DNA from: Lysinibacillus pakistanensis | GTDB taxonomy: Bacteria; Bacillota; Bacilli; Bacillales_A; Planococcaceae | DNA: 64,000 nucleotides | Assembly (NCBI RefSeq): GCF_030123245.1 | Contig: NZ_CP126101.1 | Coordinates: 3,718,501 to 3,782,500 of the forward strand | Direction: 5' to 3' | In this document: positions 9,898 to 20,749 of the stretch, one piece after another | Layout: every line of letters begins with the position of its first letter | How positions within the stretch are numbered: position 1 is the stretch's first letter | Notes under the pieces: generated by a model | The model's database searches: none | What the model was told of the DNA's origin: nothing | What the model saw: only the letters and a program-made list of their open reading frames with translations | Position numbers and translations under genes: made by a program

Positions 9898-11574
9898 TTA
9901 ATCTACTAAAATAAAATGAGCTTTCCCAAAACGATCTGATAATACTAATAAACGATCAGAAGGCTTTAAATCAGCTGGTTGAATAACTTTACCAGCTTTT
10001 ATAAGGGTAGTTTGATCAATATTCATATCAACCATTTCTCCTGCCTCATACCAACGACCTTTTTGCCATTGACTGACACTCTTTACATTAATAACAGCTG
10101 GATATGTTGATTTAACTGATTGCAGCTTACCTGCCAGCATTAATGGTGCAACTGGCTTAGCATTATCAAGGATATGAACAGCCTGAATATGTCCATCTTT
10201 CACATAGAAGTAGCCATAATCGCCTTCAAATAAATGAAGCTCAATATCAGGGATAACACTATATACTTTTTTCCCATCATCCACTATTGCCTTAGTAGAA
10301 TTACTTACTGATAGAACAGCATGATCTGTTTTCTTAAAGACATTGGATTCAATCTTCATTGCATCATTAATTTCAATTAGATAGCCATCTGCTTGAGATA
10401 AGCGACCATAGTATAATTCATGACCTGCTAAGTTCGGAGACATAAAGCTATCACTTGTCACTTGGACAACCTGTGCGTAATTATCACGTGCAGCACCGTC
10501 CGATATTACAAAGGCTGTACCATAAGCTAGTAAGCCATTAGGTTCGATTAAACGCCCATTACGAATTAAAATTGTGCCATCATGGAAGTACAATGAACCA
10601 GCAGATTTAAGTTTTAATAATTGATATTTTGTATCCACAGAAAGCATAGGCTCATAGTAAGTACGTTCGTTATTTTTTAAGACAACAATTTTCTCGATCA
10701 CTTCTTTACCAAATTGTTTAACCGTAGCATAGTATGCTTCACTGCCAATATAGTTTTTTAACTGACCTTTATCAATTTTGGTATTCCCTACATAAATAGG
10801 TACCTTTGATGAAAAATCCATCGTAGATAAAGCAGTTGTCGTTTCTGAGCCAAAGTCCCAATTTACAAAGGCATGTTGATTTTTTACCGTTAATTTATTT
10901 GCATTAGCATTAACAACTTGAATTTCACCTTTATAAAGATTTTCAACTAATGTACCCGTCTCACTAATATCTACTTTAGTGACAATAGACGTATTTAGAT
11001 TTTTAAGACTAAGCTTAATTCGATCACCTACATAGAGTGCACTAATATCCACAGATGAGGAATTTTTTTGATAGCTTGTATCTTTATTTAGATAGTAGGT
11101 TGTTTCCTCCCCAATATCTGGCTTAAACATGATGAATAGTCCATTTGGATCAATACTTGTGACAACCCCAGTAACTGTCGCCTTTTTCGTATTTTGTCCG
11201 GCTGAAGGAGATGTAGATTCAGTTTCCATTGTGGAATTAGATGAACCGCGAAGCTCAACAACACTTCGAAGAGATATATCTGCCTCTACCTTCATTCCCA
11301 TTTTAAAGCCATCAATGGTAGTGACTGTATTATTAATATATAGGCGGGCATTATCATTTATATTGTATGTAACTGTACGACCGCTATCATTTTGTAGAGT
11401 GATTTTACTTAGTTTTCTTTCTATTACTCCGTTTGGATTTGCATATTCTGAAAATGTTACATCAACAAAGGATCCTGTCACCATTTGAGTAGCAGCATTG
11501 GCTGTTTGACTCGAGGACATCCCGAAAACCGTGATTAACAAAATCAGTAGTATGTATGGAATCTTTTTCAACAA
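9898..11574 (-). CDS. secreted beta-rich protein of unknown function
   Basis: This is a 558-aa protein with an N-terminal signal peptide (MLKKIPYILLILLITVFG to ANA). The body consists of repeated short beta segments of the type 'V.GV(V)TSIDPNGLFIMF...YYLNKDT' and 'GDRIKLSL', resembling DUF5666-like OB-style repeats. No SLH, LPXTG or catalytic motif is seen. Two TTG codons lie 6 and 9 bases after AGGAGG; the first is used here. As the first gene of the operon with two SLH proteins, it may be a partner exported with them. Confidence 0.75.
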   Translation of the reverse strand: MLKKIPYILLILLITVFGMSSSQTANAATQMVTGSFVDVTFSEYANPNGVIERKLSKITLQNDSGRTVTYNINDNARLYINNTVTTIDGFKMGMKVEADISLRSVVELRGSSNSTMETESTSPSAGQNTKKATVTGVVTSIDPNGLFIMFKPDIGEETTYYLNKDTSYQKNSSSVDISALYVGDRIKLSLKNLNTSIVTKVDISETGTLVENLYKGEIQVVNANANKLTVKNQHAFVNWDFGSETTTALSTMDFSSKVPIYVGNTKIDKGQLKNYIGSEAYYATVKQFGKEVIEKIVVLKNNERTYYEPMLSVDTKYQLLKLKSAGSLYFHDGTILIRNGRLIEPNGLLAYGTAFVISDGAARDNYAQVVQVTSDSFMSPNLAGHELYYGRLSQADGYLIEINDAMKIESNVFKKTDHAVLSVSNSTKAIVDDGKKVYSVIPDIELHLFEGDYGYFYVKDGHIQAVHILDNAKPVAPLMLAGKLQSVKSTYPAVINVKSVSQWQKGRWYEAGEMVDMNIDQTTLIKAGKVIQPADLKPSDRLLVLSDRFGKAHFILVD

Positions 11575-11703
11575 ATCCCGCCTCCTTTAAAATTTGTTAT
11601 TAATAAATAGTATATCGTATTATTGGTAGTTTTACGTCTTCAAAAAGTTACATTTTAACGCATTCTACTTTCTTTTTAGAGCAACCATTAGACACAAAGA
11701 TAG

Positions 11704-11730
11704 AGGTAGCTTTCTAATCTCAAGCTACCT
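11704..11730 (-). terminator. hairpin downstream of the yjfB-like gene
   Basis: Perfect nine-base arms AGGTAGCTT (11704-11712) and AAGCTACCT (11722-11730) enclose a nine-base loop, ten bases after the stop. The T tract is weak, so termination efficiency is uncertain. Confidence 0.55.
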
Positions 11731-11739
11731 TACCTTTAA

Positions 11740-11913
11740 TCATACTTGGATGTCAATTGTATGTCCGGCTGTCGGATGTGGAGCATCTAACATTTCAACT
11801 AACTGTTCTGTATTCTGCTGTTGCATTTCCATTGCCTGTTTTGTAACAGCTAATGATACATTTTGCATTAAAGTCGCTTGATTCATGGCAATTGATAAAG
11901 CTGCGATATCCAT
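11740..11913 (-). CDS. YjfB-like putative motility protein
   Basis: This is a 57-aa protein, MDIAALSIAMNQATLMQ at the start and HTIDIQV at the end, matching the small YjfB family (named putative motility proteins in Bacillus; mechanism unknown). The start is the ATG at 11913, six bases after AGGAGGTG. An upstream GTG at 11922 falls inside that ribosome site. It is a single gene between ysxC and the surface operon with its own hairpin downstream. It has no signal peptide and is probably cytoplasmic and helical. Confidence 0.8.
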   Translation of the reverse strand: MDIAALSIAMNQATLMQNVSLAVTKQAMEMQQQNTEQLVEMLDAPHPTAGHTIDIQV

Positions 11914-12104
11914 TCTGTCCACCTCCTATTTAATTTATCGGTCAATTCTTTCATTCATCAAGCGATTTTCCCAATTTTCTACATAACTTTCTCCTCCAAA
12001 ACCTCCGTCCTATATTGTTGCTTTTACTTATAAATGAAAAAACATCTACTGTCCTAAAAAATAGACGCAATAGATGTTGTTTTATCTTCATTCAGCAAAT
12101 ATTT

Positions 12105-12215
12105 TCTGTAGGAAAAGCGAAGCGACAGCTACAAATTTTTTTTGAATCGAAAGCATAGCGGCAGATTTTTTTTGCGCGTAAGCGTAGCGGCAGCTACAAT
12201 TACGCCAAGGCGAAG
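12105..12215. repeat. short tandem GC-rich repeats with T tracts
   Basis: Three degenerate units of about 30 bases are built on the core GCGAAGCGACAGC / GCATAGCGGCAG / GCGTAGCGGCAGC. Two are followed by eight T residues, and the block ends in CAATTACGCCAAGGCG. A similar core occurs at 51446-51482, and the last motif recurs in reverse at 53965-53985. The rest of the 11914-12219 gap holds no gene I can support. Confidence 0.6.
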
Positions 12216-12219
12216 TTGA

Positions 12220-12801
12220 TTACATTAAATTTTCAATCGTACGCCAAGTCTCTTCAAAGCCAATTCCTTTTTCTGAAGAAAACACAATAAGAGGATCATT
12301 CTTCTCCATATTGAGCGTTTCTTTTACAATTTTTTTATGTTTATCCCACTTACCCTTTGGAATTTTATCTGCTTTAGTCGCAATGACAATACAAGGGATA
12401 TTATAATGCTTTAAAAAATCATACATCAGGCAATCATCTGCTGTGGGAGGATGACGTAAATCTACAATCTGTACGACCGCCTTTAATTCCTTGCGTCCTG
12501 TGAAGTAGCGCTCTATCATTTTTCCCCATGCTTCACGCTCTGTCTTAGAAACCTTTGCATAACCATAGCCTGGAACATCTACAAAAAACAATTGCTCTTC
12601 GATTTTATAAAAGTTCAACGTTTGTGTTTTTCCTGGCTTAGATGAAATACGTGCTAAAGCTTTACGGCCAATCATTCGATTAATGAAGGAGGATTTCCCC
12701 ACGTTAGAACGACCGGCTAATGCAAATTCTGGCAGTCCATCTTCTGGATATTGGTCTGGTCTTACGGCACTAATGACCATTTCTACGTTATGGACTTTCA
12801 T
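12220..12801 (-). CDS. ysxC: ribosome biogenesis GTPase YsxC/EngB
   Basis: This is a TRAFAC-class GTPase needed for assembly of the large ribosomal subunit. It has G1 [10 protein letters not shown]3 [11 protein letters not shown]4 TKADKI and a G5-like FSSEKGIG. I use the ATG at 12801 ([20 protein letters not shown]), which matches the family's N terminus and lies ten bases after GGAGG; nine further upstream codons are in frame but overlap lon. The length of 193 aa is typical. It follows lon, as in Bacillus. Confidence 0.95.
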   Translation of the reverse strand: MKVHNVEMVISAVRPDQYPEDGLPEFALAGRSNVGKSSFINRMIGRKALARISSKPGKTQTLNFYKIEEQLFFVDVPGYGYAKVSKTEREAWGKMIERYFTGRKELKAVVQIVDLRHPPTADDCLMYDFLKHYNIPCIVIATKADKIPKGKWDKHKKIVKETLNMEKNDPLIVFSSEKGIGFEETWRTIENLM

Positions 12802-12805
12802 TTTT

Positions 12806-15130
12806 CTAAAAACCTCCGTCCAGTGCATAGGCTAATACTTCATCAGCCGATGACACTAGTTTAAATGTAAGTTGCTCGCGTACACTTTCAGGAATTTCCT
12901 CAATATCTCGCTCATTATCCTTTGGACAGATAATTGTTGTTAAACCTGCACGATGGGCACTGAGTGTCTTTTCCTTTAAACCACCTATTGGTAGTACACG
13001 GCCACGTAATGTAATTTCACCTGTCATACCAACCTCACGACGTATCGGACGATGTAAAATAGCAGAAACAATCGCTGTCGCCATTGTAATACCAGCAGAT
13101 GGGCCGTCTTTTGGTACAGCTCCTTCAGGAACATGGATATGAATATCATGTGTTTCAAAGAATTCTGAATCCACTTTTAGCTCGGCCATCTTTGTACGAA
13201 CATACGACAAAGCTGTTTGAGCCGATTCTTTCATTACTTCACCAAGCTTCCCGGTAAGTTGTATCTTTCCTTTACCAGGTGTTAATGATACCTCTATTTG
13301 CAATGTATCACCACCAACCGTTGTATAGGCTAATCCAGTAGCTACACCAACTTGGTTTTCTTTCTCTGCTTGTCCATAACGGAAGCGATGTTTACCCAAG
13401 AGCTCTTCTAATGATTTTGAGCTTACTGTTACACGTTTTTTCTCACCAGAGACAATAATTTTAGCAATTTTACGACAAAGCGTGGCAATTTGACGCTCAA
13501 GTCCACGAACTCCGGCTTCACGTGTATAGTAACGAATAATATCTAGTACCGCTTCATCCTTTATAACAACTTGTGTTTTTTTCAAGCCATGCTCTTTAAG
13601 CTGCTTCGGGATTAAGTGATTTTTCGAAATTTGAGCCTTTTCTATTTCTGTATAGCCTGCTATAGAAATAATCTCCATACGATCCAGTAATGGGCCTGGA
13701 ATTGTACTTAAATCGTTAGCAGTTGCAATAAACAATACATTCGATAAGTCGTACGGCTCTTCGATATAATGATCACTAAAAGAATTGTTTTGTGAAGGAT
13801 CTAGAACTTCTAGCATCGCTGCTGCTGGATCACCTCTAAAGTCATTAGACATTTTATCAATTTCATCTAATAAGAAAACTGGATTAATGGTGCCTGCCTT
13901 TTTCATGCCTTGGATAATACGCCCCGGCATTGCTCCAACATACGTACGACGATGACCACGAATTTCAGATTCATCACGGACTCCACCCAATGAAATACGT
14001 ATAAATTTGCGATCCAAGCTTTCTGCTATTGATCGAGCTAGTGATGTTTTCCCAACACCTGGAGGACCCGCTAAACATAAAATTGGTCCACGTAAAGAAT
14101 TTTTCAATTGACGTACAGCTAAATATTCTAATACGCGTTCTTTTACCTTTTCTAAACCAGCATGGTCACGATTTAAAATACGCTCTGCATGAGCAATATT
14201 CATACGATCTTCAGTCGAATTTGTCCATGGCAAAGAAATAAGCCAATCAATGTAGTTACGGATAACACCACTTTCCGCACTAGCCCCAGGTAATTTTTCA
14301 TATCGATCTAGCTCTTTAAGCGCTGCCTCTTTTGTTGTTTCTGGCATACCTGTTTCTTCAATTCGCTTGCGTAATTCAGCTACCTCGCCCGTTTTTCCTT
14401 CACGGTCTCCTAGCTCCGTTTGTATAGCTTTCATTTGTTCGCGTAAATAATATTCTTTTTGTGTACGTTCCATTGATTGCTTTACTTTTGTATTAATTTT
14501 CTTTTCAAGATCTAGCACTTCTTGCTCATCGTGTAAACGAATTATTAAATGGTCTAAGCGCTTTTTGACACTAAGCATTTCTAATACTTCTTGTTTATCA
14601 GCAATTTTAAATGGCAGATGTGATGCGATGATATCAGCCAAACGTCCTGGTTCTTCAATGTCAGCCACTGTATTAATGGTTTCAGTCGTTATTTTATTGG
14701 AGGATTTAGCGTATCTTTCGAAATATGTTAACAGCGTACGCATTAAAGCCTGTGTTTCCACATCCTTATCAATCGTTTCCTCCTGTATTTCTACATCAAC
14801 AACCGTATACTTTTCCAAAGCCTTATAGTTACTCCAAGTAGCTCGTGCAACACCTTCTACCAATATTCGCAACGTTCCATTTGGTAATTTGAGCATTTGC
14901 TTGACGTATGCCATAGTACCAATTGTATATAAATCTTGCTCTTCAGGTTGTTCATCATGCATTTCCTTTTGTGTTACTAGCAAAATCAATTGGTCCTCTA
15001 ACATTGCCTGTTCTAGCGCTGCTACAGAACGATTTCTACCCACATCAATATGTAACACCATCGACGGGTATACTAAAAGGCCACGTAAAGGCAATAATGG
15101 TACATTTGTTGTTTTTTGTATTGTCACCAT
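12806..15130 (-). CDS. lon: ATP-dependent protease LonA
   Basis: A cytoplasmic AAA+ serine protease. The order is an N-terminal substrate domain, AAA+ with Walker A GPPGVGKT and Walker [11 protein letters not shown], then the protease domain with the catalytic serine in PKDGPSAG and the lysine in [14 protein letters not shown]. The start is the ATG at 15130, nine bases after GGAGGTG. This gives 774 aa, the length of Bacillus LonA. A TTG seven codons upstream lies before the ribosome site. ysxC starts just after its stop. Confidence 0.97.
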   Translation of the reverse strand: MVTIQKTTNVPLLPLRGLLVYPSMVLHIDVGRNRSVAALEQAMLEDQLILLVTQKEMHDEQPEEQDLYTIGTMAYVKQMLKLPNGTLRILVEGVARATWSNYKALEKYTVVDVEIQEETIDKDVETQALMRTLLTYFERYAKSSNKITTETINTVADIEEPGRLADIIASHLPFKIADKQEVLEMLSVKKRLDHLIIRLHDEQEVLDLEKKINTKVKQSMERTQKEYYLREQMKAIQTELGDREGKTGEVAELRKRIEETGMPETTKEAALKELDRYEKLPGASAESGVIRNYIDWLISLPWTNSTEDRMNIAHAERILNRDHAGLEKVKERVLEYLAVRQLKNSLRGPILCLAGPPGVGKTSLARSIAESLDRKFIRISLGGVRDESEIRGHRRTYVGAMPGRIIQGMKKAGTINPVFLLDEIDKMSNDFRGDPAAAMLEVLDPSQNNSFSDHYIEEPYDLSNVLFIATANDLSTIPGPLLDRMEIISIAGYTEIEKAQISKNHLIPKQLKEHGLKKTQVVIKDEAVLDIIRYYTREAGVRGLERQIATLCRKIAKIIVSGEKKRVTVSSKSLEELLGKHRFRYGQAEKENQVGVATGLAYTTVGGDTLQIEVSLTPGKGKIQLTGKLGEVMKESAQTALSYVRTKMAELKVDSEFFETHDIHIHVPEGAVPKDGPSAGITMATAIVSAILHRPIRREVGMTGEITLRGRVLPIGGLKEKTLSAHRAGLTTIICPKDNERDIEEIPESVREQLTFKLVSSADEVLAYALDGGF

Positions 15131-15176
15131 GCGGGTATTCACCTCCGTCAAAATTTTCTAATTTACATCCCGCTCT

Positions 15177-15218
15177 ACTAGTATGTGTCTAAATAGCTGA
15201 TTCACACTAGTTAATCAA
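15177..15218 (-). promoter_or_regulatory. lon promoter region with a dyad
   Basis: On the minus strand TTGATT (15213-15218) and TATTTA (15190-15195) are 17 bases apart, a plausible but weak sigma-A promoter about 60 bases before lon. An imperfect dyad, ACTAGTATGTG (15177-15187) against TTCACACTAGT (15201-15211), brackets the -10 element and would suit a repressor. No CtsR heptad repeat is visible. Confidence 0.35.
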
Positions 15219-15265
15219 ACGAGCCAAAAATTACATCTAATTATTATTGGCTTTATGTATGAATG

Positions 15266-15317
15266 AATAAAAAGCTGACTGTCGATCTGTGCGAATATTG
15301 CACAATCGAAGTCAGCT
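15266..15317 (-). terminator. Rho-independent terminator of clpX
   Basis: An 18-20 base stem (15273-15292 with 15300-15317, few mismatches) and a seven-base loop are followed on the minus strand by TTTTTATTCATTC. It starts 47 bases after the clpX stop and separates clpX from lon. Confidence 0.88.
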
Positions 15318-15363
15318 AAATACTCTTTATCTCATAACCATTAGACTCAGTCACGTCTGATTG

Positions 15364-16635
15364 TTATGCTGAAGTTTTTGTGTCGCTACCTTCATCGAGT
15401 TCAGTGCCATCTTCAAGAAGCAATTTCGGTTTTTCTTTATCCGTAATTGTTTTTGCCGTAATGATACATTTTTTCACATCTTCACGTGAAGGTAGTTCGT
15501 ACATTACATCAAGCATTGTTGACTCAATAATTGAACGAAGACCACGTGCACCTGTTTTACGCTCAATTGCTTCTTTGGCAATAGCTGTTAGGGCACCTTC
15601 ATCAAACTCAAGCTCAACACCATCTAATTCAAGCATTTTTTGGTATTGCTTAGCCAATGCATTTTTGGGCTCCGTTAATATTTGTACAAGCGCAGTCTCG
15701 TTTAATTGCTCTAGACTTGCAAGCACTGGTAATCGACCGATGAATTCTGGTATAAGCCCAAATTTTAATAAATCCTCTGGAATTAACTTTGCCATAATGG
15801 AGCCTTCATCCACGTCTACTTTGTTTGGATCCGATCCAAAGCCGATTACTTTCTCACCCTGACGACGTTTAATAATGGATTCAATTCCATCAAACGCTCC
15901 ACCTACAATGAATAGGATATTGGTTGTATCGATTTGCAAAAACTCTTGATGTGGATGCTTACGTCCACCCTGTGGCGGAACACTTGCAACAGTTCCTTCT
16001 AAAATTTTCAGAAGCGCCTGTTGTACTCCTTCACCAGATACATCGCGTGTAATAGATGGGTTTTCAGATTTACGTGCAACTTTATCAATTTCATCAATAT
16101 AGATGATTCCTTTTTCTGCACGTTCAATATCATAATCTGCTGATTGAATTAATTTTAGTAAGATATTTTCAACGTCCTCACCAACATACCCTGCTTCTGT
16201 AAGAGAAGTAGCATCAGCAATCGCAAAAGGTACGTTTAAGATACGCGCTAATGTCTGAGCTAATAATGTTTTCCCGCTACCAGTTGGGCCGATTAACACA
16301 ATGTTCGATTTTGCTAATTCAACATCATCAATTTTACTATTAGTATTGATGCGTTTGTAGTGATTGTAAACCGCAACTGCTAAAGCTTTTTTAGCACGTT
16401 CTTGTCCAATTACATACTCATCTAAAATCGCCAAGATTTCTTTAGGCTTTGGAATGTCCTGGAATTCAATTTCTTCCTCAACGCCTAGTTCTTCTACAAC
16501 GATTTCTGAACAAAGCTCAATACATTCATCACAAATATAAACACCAGGTCCTGCAACTAATTTACGTACTTGCTCCTGTGGCTTTCCACAAAATGAGCAT
16601 TTTAAATTGCCTTTTTCATCATTAAATTTGAACAA
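15364..16635 (-). CDS. clpX: ATP-dependent Clp protease ATP-binding subunit ClpX
   Basis: This is the AAA+ unfoldase that feeds substrates to ClpP. An N-terminal C4 zinc domain (CSFCGKPQ...CDECIELC) dimerises and binds substrates or adaptors. Walker A is GPTGSGKT, Walker [10 protein letters not shown]. The pore loop region follows ([10 protein letters not shown]), then the sensor motif [10 protein letters not shown]. It is 423 aa. The TTG start at 16635 lies seven bases after AGGGGTG. It sits upstream of lon in the same orientation but with its own terminator. Confidence 0.97.
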   Translation of the reverse strand: MFKFNDEKGNLKCSFCGKPQEQVRKLVAGPGVYICDECIELCSEIVVEELGVEEEIEFQDIPKPKEILAILDEYVIGQERAKKALAVAVYNHYKRINTNSKIDDVELAKSNIVLIGPTGSGKTLLAQTLARILNVPFAIADATSLTEAGYVGEDVENILLKLIQSADYDIERAEKGIIYIDEIDKVARKSENPSITRDVSGEGVQQALLKILEGTVASVPPQGGRKHPHQEFLQIDTTNILFIVGGAFDGIESIIKRRQGEKVIGFGSDPNKVDVDEGSIMAKLIPEDLLKFGLIPEFIGRLPVLASLEQLNETALVQILTEPKNALAKQYQKMLELDGVELEFDEGALTAIAKEAIERKTGARGLRSIIESTMLDVMYELPSREDVKKCIITAKTITDKEKPKLLLEDGTELDEGSDTKTSA

Positions 16636-17290
16636 TATGTTTCACCCCTATTCAAGCAACAATCTTACAAGATTATTGAACCTTTATCAAATAAATTGTC
16701 TGCATCATTTTACGCCCTGGCAATTATGCTATAGATTTTTAAAATACTTAAAGACGTAATTCATTTTGTTATACTACTATTTTTTTGCATAGCCATCAAA
16801 TATTTAGCCAAATGAATTATTGTTAAAGCGTAGATTTTTAACTGTAATTCCCAAAAAACCTAGCGATTAGCAATCATACTATTATTGACTCATGATGGAT
16901 ATATAAAGCCTTAAAGTAAAAAGCTACAAACATTTAATTAGTTACTTAGCCTTTAATAATCAATACCATTCACCTAAGGCTTAACTTTATCCAGAAGAGG
17001 ATGTATGTTTTCTATGGAGTTTTAAAAATTAGTGCGTTATGCCTCATTCAAAAGTTCAGTAACATTTGATTTACTCCAGCTCTACTGAATAAAGTTAAAA
17101 TTTAGCACCGTATGAAAAGTCAAACAATACTATGTATTTTTGAGTGTAGAATACCTACCTATCTCTGCTAAAAATGTTCATTTTGAGATACTTTTTATTA
17201 CTTTTTATGGTGAGATTAGTTTAACATCATCAAATTATTTAGCGTCTATATAAAGGGGACTTGGCTTTCAACTAAAGAAAGAATATGTGA
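16636..17290. other. AT-rich gap between tig and clpX without a supported gene
   Basis: I find no reading frame with a ribosome site, no RNA fold and no repeat here. The clpX promoter must lie in its first part, but no -35/-10 pair stands out. Confidence 0.5.
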
Positions 17291-17324
17291 TAAAACAAGG
17301 CACGGTATAATGCCGTACCTTGTT
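17289..17324 (-). terminator. Rho-independent terminator of tig
   Basis: Eleven-base arms (17295-17305 and 17313-17323, one G-U pair) enclose a seven-base loop and are followed on the minus strand by TTTTATC. It lies about 30 bases after the trigger factor stop. Confidence 0.88.
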
Positions 17325-17354
17325 TTCATTTATCTATCAAGTTACAAAAAAATC

Positions 17355-18644
17355 CTATTCAGTAATTTTAGCGTTTTCTACTAAAAATTCAACTGTTTTT
17401 TGAATTTTAATGTCATTTTCAAGAACCGCTGTACCACCTAGTGCACCTGTAATTTGTTCTTTTGTCATGTTAAATTGAGCAGCCATTTTTTCTAATTCAG
17501 CTTCGATATCAGCTTCAGTTGCTTCAATTTTCTCAGCTTCAGCAATTGCTTCTAGCGTTAAAGATACACGAACTCGGCTTTCAGCTTCTTCTTTCATTTG
17601 TCCACGTAAATCTTCTTCTGATTGACCTGAGAATTGATAGTAAAGATCCAAGTTCATACCTTGCGTTTGTAAACGTTGACCGAATTCTTGTAACATACGA
17701 TCAGTTTCAGAGTTAATCATACCTGCTGGAACTTCAAATTCTGCATTTTCTGCAGCTTTTTCTACTAATTCATCACGTAATGCTGCATCTGACTCTGCTT
17801 GTTTTTGTTCAGCAGTTTGTTCTTTGATTTTAGCACGTAAAGCATCAACGTTCTCTACTTCTGAATCTAATTCTTTCACAAATTCGTCATTTAATTCAGG
17901 AAGAACTTTTGTTTTAACTTCTTTTACAGTTACTTTGAAAGTAGCTTCTTTTCCTGCTAATTCAGCCGCATGATACTCTTCTGGGAAAGTAACAACAACG
18001 TCTTTTGATTCGCCAGCTTTTACACCTACAAGTTGCTCCTCGAAACCAGGAATGAAAGAACCTGATCCGATTTCTAGTGGATAGTCCTCGCCTTTTCCAC
18101 CTTCAAATGCTTCTTCGCCTACAAATCCTTCAAAGTCGATAACAGCTGTATCACCTTCTACGATTGCTTCGTCTTCTTTAATTTCAAGCTCTGCTTTACG
18201 AGCTAATTGATCTTTAATTTGTGCTTCTACTTCTTCATCAGTAACGTCTACTGGAAGTTTTGCAACTTCTAAACCTTTGTACTCGCCAAGTTTTGGCTCT
18301 GGTTTAACCGTTACTTGAGCTGAGAATGTGAAATCTTGACCATGTACGAAGTTTTCTGTACCAGAGATCTCAGGATAATCAACTGGCATAATTCCAGCTT
18401 CATCAATAGCCTTTGCATAAGAATCTGGAACGATGATTTCTAAAGCGTCTTGGTATAGAGATTCAATACCAAAGCGTTGTTCAAACATTTTACGAGGCAT
18501 TTTACCTTTACGGAAACCTGGTACGTTAATTTGTTTTACAACTTTCTTGAATGCTTGGTCCATTGCCGCGTCTACTTCTGCAGCAGGTACTTCGATTGTA
18601 AGAGTACCGATATTACCTTCTTGTTTTTCCCATTTTGCTGACAT
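17355..18644 (-). CDS. tig: trigger factor
   Basis: A ribosome-associated chaperone and peptidyl-prolyl isomerase. The N-terminal ribosome-binding domain carries the signature [17 protein letters not shown] (residues about 43-60). The FKBP domain follows at about 160-240 ([34 protein letters not shown]), then the long helical C-terminal arms. The 429 aa match the family. The ATG has GGAGG nine bases upstream. It is monocistronic by the look of its terminator. Confidence 0.97.
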   Translation of the reverse strand: MSAKWEKQEGNIGTLTIEVPAAEVDAAMDQAFKKVVKQINVPGFRKGKMPRKMFEQRFGIESLYQDALEIIVPDSYAKAIDEAGIMPVDYPEISGTENFVHGQDFTFSAQVTVKPEPKLGEYKGLEVAKLPVDVTDEEVEAQIKDQLARKAELEIKEDEAIVEGDTAVIDFEGFVGEEAFEGGKGEDYPLEIGSGSFIPGFEEQLVGVKAGESKDVVVTFPEEYHAAELAGKEATFKVTVKEVKTKVLPELNDEFVKELDSEVENVDALRAKIKEQTAEQKQAESDAALRDELVEKAAENAEFEVPAGMINSETDRMLQEFGQRLQTQGMNLDLYYQFSGQSEEDLRGQMKEEAESRVRVSLTLEAIAEAEKIEATEADIEAELEKMAAQFNMTKEQITGALGGTAVLENDIKIQKTVEFLVENAKITE

Positions 18645-18756
18645 GTATAAATACCTCCAAATAAATAATCAAGTTTAAATGTTAGACAATTCATTCGTAA
18701 CTACGATTTTGACAACCATTTTAGTATAACATAGATGCGTATAGTTTCAACTTATT

Positions 18757-19746
18757 TCATACTTCATGTAGTTCTGTTAGTTTTTCTAACATTTGTAAAA
18801 ATTCGATGAGTTCATAGTCCATTTCCTGCACTTTTCCGAGCATAGATTGCACAAAGTCAATATAACTATAGGCAATATCATCGGCTTCATATGGGTGCCA
18901 TTCAAATGGATACGTTACAATGGCATGCTTAGCCATTAAATATTGTACCATTTCCAATGTTGTTGGGTCTTGCTGTAATTTATTTTCAATTATTTTTTTC
19001 ACTTCATTATACTGAGGTAACTGATTTGGTAATACCAATTCAATCGGGTTTATGACCATTGTTTGGTCAAATTTTGAAACTGTAATATCAATGGATACTT
19101 CTTGTTCAACTAAAAGTATAAGCGCTAAGCTTTGAACAAACGGATGAATAGTTGTACATTCAATAATAGCTTTTAAAGCCGTTTTTAATTGTCGCACATT
19201 TGTATCCATTAATCGATGTAACCGAATAGATTGCTCATCGGGTGTAAGACTACTAAATTTCAGCAATTCATATTCTTGCTCTTCTATTAACCGCTGTGCA
19301 TCTTCCTTTTGTTGAAGATTTCTCGCAACTTCTTGATTTATGCTTTTTAATCGTTGAAATTTTTCAATCTGCTCTAATGGAAGCACATCTTCCTCAAGCA
19401 ATGTCGTAATTAACGACTCTACTTGATGGTACTGCTTTAATTGCATACATACCGTAATATATAATTCCATTATTTCCACGTACAATGTCGTACCCATAGC
19501 CAGCAATTGCTCACAAACTTCTTTAGCTTTGTTATATGATTTTAATTCATATAAAGCATAAGCATAGGCACTTAATGCTAATTCATCTCCTGTTTCATAT
19601 AAAAATGCTTTTTCAAAGCTGGCCACTGCCTCTTCATATTGATAATTTTCCGCATACAAATGTCCTTCGCGTATTAATGTCTGAACAGCACCTGGAAAAA
19701 CAATAATATTGTCATGTTTTATAACATGTCGTTTTCGCTTTGTCAT
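18757..19746 (-). CDS. ysoA: TPR-repeat protein, YsoA-like
   Basis: A 329-aa cytoplasmic protein with an N-terminal tetratricopeptide region (GHLYAENYQYEEAVASFEKAFLYE, then DELALSAYAYALYELKSYNKAKEVCEQLLAMG). A charged helical middle and an acidic C-terminal part follow. Position directly upstream of tig matches ysoA of Bacillus subtilis. The molecular role of YsoA is unknown; TPRs suggest protein-protein contacts. No membrane segment is present. Confidence 0.8.
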   Translation of the reverse strand: MTKRKRHVIKHDNIIVFPGAVQTLIREGHLYAENYQYEEAVASFEKAFLYETGDELALSAYAYALYELKSYNKAKEVCEQLLAMGTTLYVEIMELYITVCMQLKQYHQVESLITTLLEEDVLPLEQIEKFQRLKSINQEVARNLQQKEDAQRLIEEQEYELLKFSSLTPDEQSIRLHRLMDTNVRQLKTALKAIIECTTIHPFVQSLALILLVEQEVSIDITVSKFDQTMVINPIELVLPNQLPQYNEVKKIIENKLQQDPTTLEMVQYLMAKHAIVTYPFEWHPYEADDIAYSYIDFVQSMLGKVQEMDYELIEFLQMLEKLTELHEV

Positions 19747-20065
19747 TCCCTCACCTCTTTACTACTATTTCACTACACTTTAAAAGGTCGACCCTTCACC
19801 AGAATATGAGAATGAAATGACACATGGTGTCTCTCTATCCATAAGCAAACCGACAAGCCTTTTCTAAGGTGCAGAAATCTCACATTTTCACTGGAGCTAA
19901 TGCACCACTAACTCAATTTTTGCAACGCTTATTTTTAACAAAAAATTCTCTGCTTTTGCATTCATATTTTGTAATAAATTGTATTATAATTAATAATATC
20001 TATTATTTAAAAATCATTGCAGACTGCATTTAAGAAACAAAAGTTCTTTACAAGGAGTGGAATAC
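19747..20065. promoter_or_regulatory. divergent intergenic region
   Basis: This 319-base gap separates the divergent ysoA-like gene and the plus-strand gene at 20066. The rightward side is strongly AT-rich and contains a TATAAT near 19983, a likely -10; no good -35 is visible. A ribosome site AAGGAG precedes the next gene. Confidence 0.35.
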
Positions 20066-20530
20066 ATGCAATTAATGGATACAGTCAGTGAATTTGAAAA
20101 TCGTATTTCTCCAACATTTGAGGCACTATCAATAAAAGTTATTTCATATTCAATAGCGGATGGTCCTCAACAAGATTACCCGATTGAATTTGAAATTCTA
20201 ACTCGCACTAAGGTTGATTCATACGTACAAGAAGCTATTACGCATATTATAAGTATCCAAGGTTACATTCCTGGCTCCATTTCAATTGGACATCAACATG
20301 AGTCACTTTTTATTGTTCCCCAAAGTGTACACATTGAATGCAACTATAAACTTCTTAGTATCGATAAAAAGGATATGCAAAAAATTTTACAGCATCCACA
20401 ACCGAATCTCCATTACAGCGAATGGCTAATAGATGCCATAAAAAATGCTAATATTCTTGTAGAATTAAAAACAAATCAGGGTACAGTTACAGATTGGCCA
20501 ATTGGCGTTAAATCAGCTGTAATCTTATAG
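20066..20530 (+). CDS. uncharacterised 154-aa protein
   Basis: I do not recognise the family. The ATG at 20066 lies eight bases after AAGGAG; the open frame extends three codons upstream, overlapping the ribosome site. The protein is soluble, mildly acidic, and seems to alternate beta strands and helices (FEALSIKVISYS, YPIEFEILTRTK, GVKSAVIL). No signal peptide or metal motif is seen. It stands alone. Its presumed terminator hairpin, eight bases after the stop, has been split by the fold-back element at 20562. Confidence 0.7.
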   Translation: MQLMDTVSEFENRISPTFEALSIKVISYSIADGPQQDYPIEFEILTRTKVDSYVQEAITHIISIQGYIPGSISIGHQHESLFIVPQSVHIECNYKLLSIDKKDMQKILQHPQPNLHYSEWLIDAIKNANILVELKTNQGTVTDWPIGVKSAVIL

Positions 20531-20620
20531 TTAAGGTCAGACATACTAAATAGGTATGTCTCATAGTGTTGAAAAACTAAATGGTCAAGGGACCCTTTGT
20601 GAATATTTAGTCAAAATGAA

Positions 20621-20749
20621 GGTGATTTCCGTTCCAGGCTACTCGCTTTCCTGTGGGCGAGCGACGAGCCGCTTCCTGCGCTGACGCTCCGTGCAGGGTC
20701 TCGTCTGTCCCGCTATCCCACGGGAGTCGAGTAGCCTTGCACTCCAATC
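20621..20749 (+). repeat. GC-rich hairpin module A of copy 1
   Basis: About 129 bases that can fold on themselves: GGCTACTCG near the left end pairs with CGAGTAGCC near the right, and CCTGTGGG with CCCACGGG. It aligns with the reverse complement of module B (21041-21169) through shared blocks such as TCCGTTCC, CTTTCCTG, GAGCCGCTTC, AGGGTCTC and CACTCCAATC. Confidence 0.75.

Noticed and set aside
15380..15862. 160-aa plus-strand frame opposite clpX
   Set aside because: Serine-rich antisense shadow of a well-conserved gene; no ribosome site.
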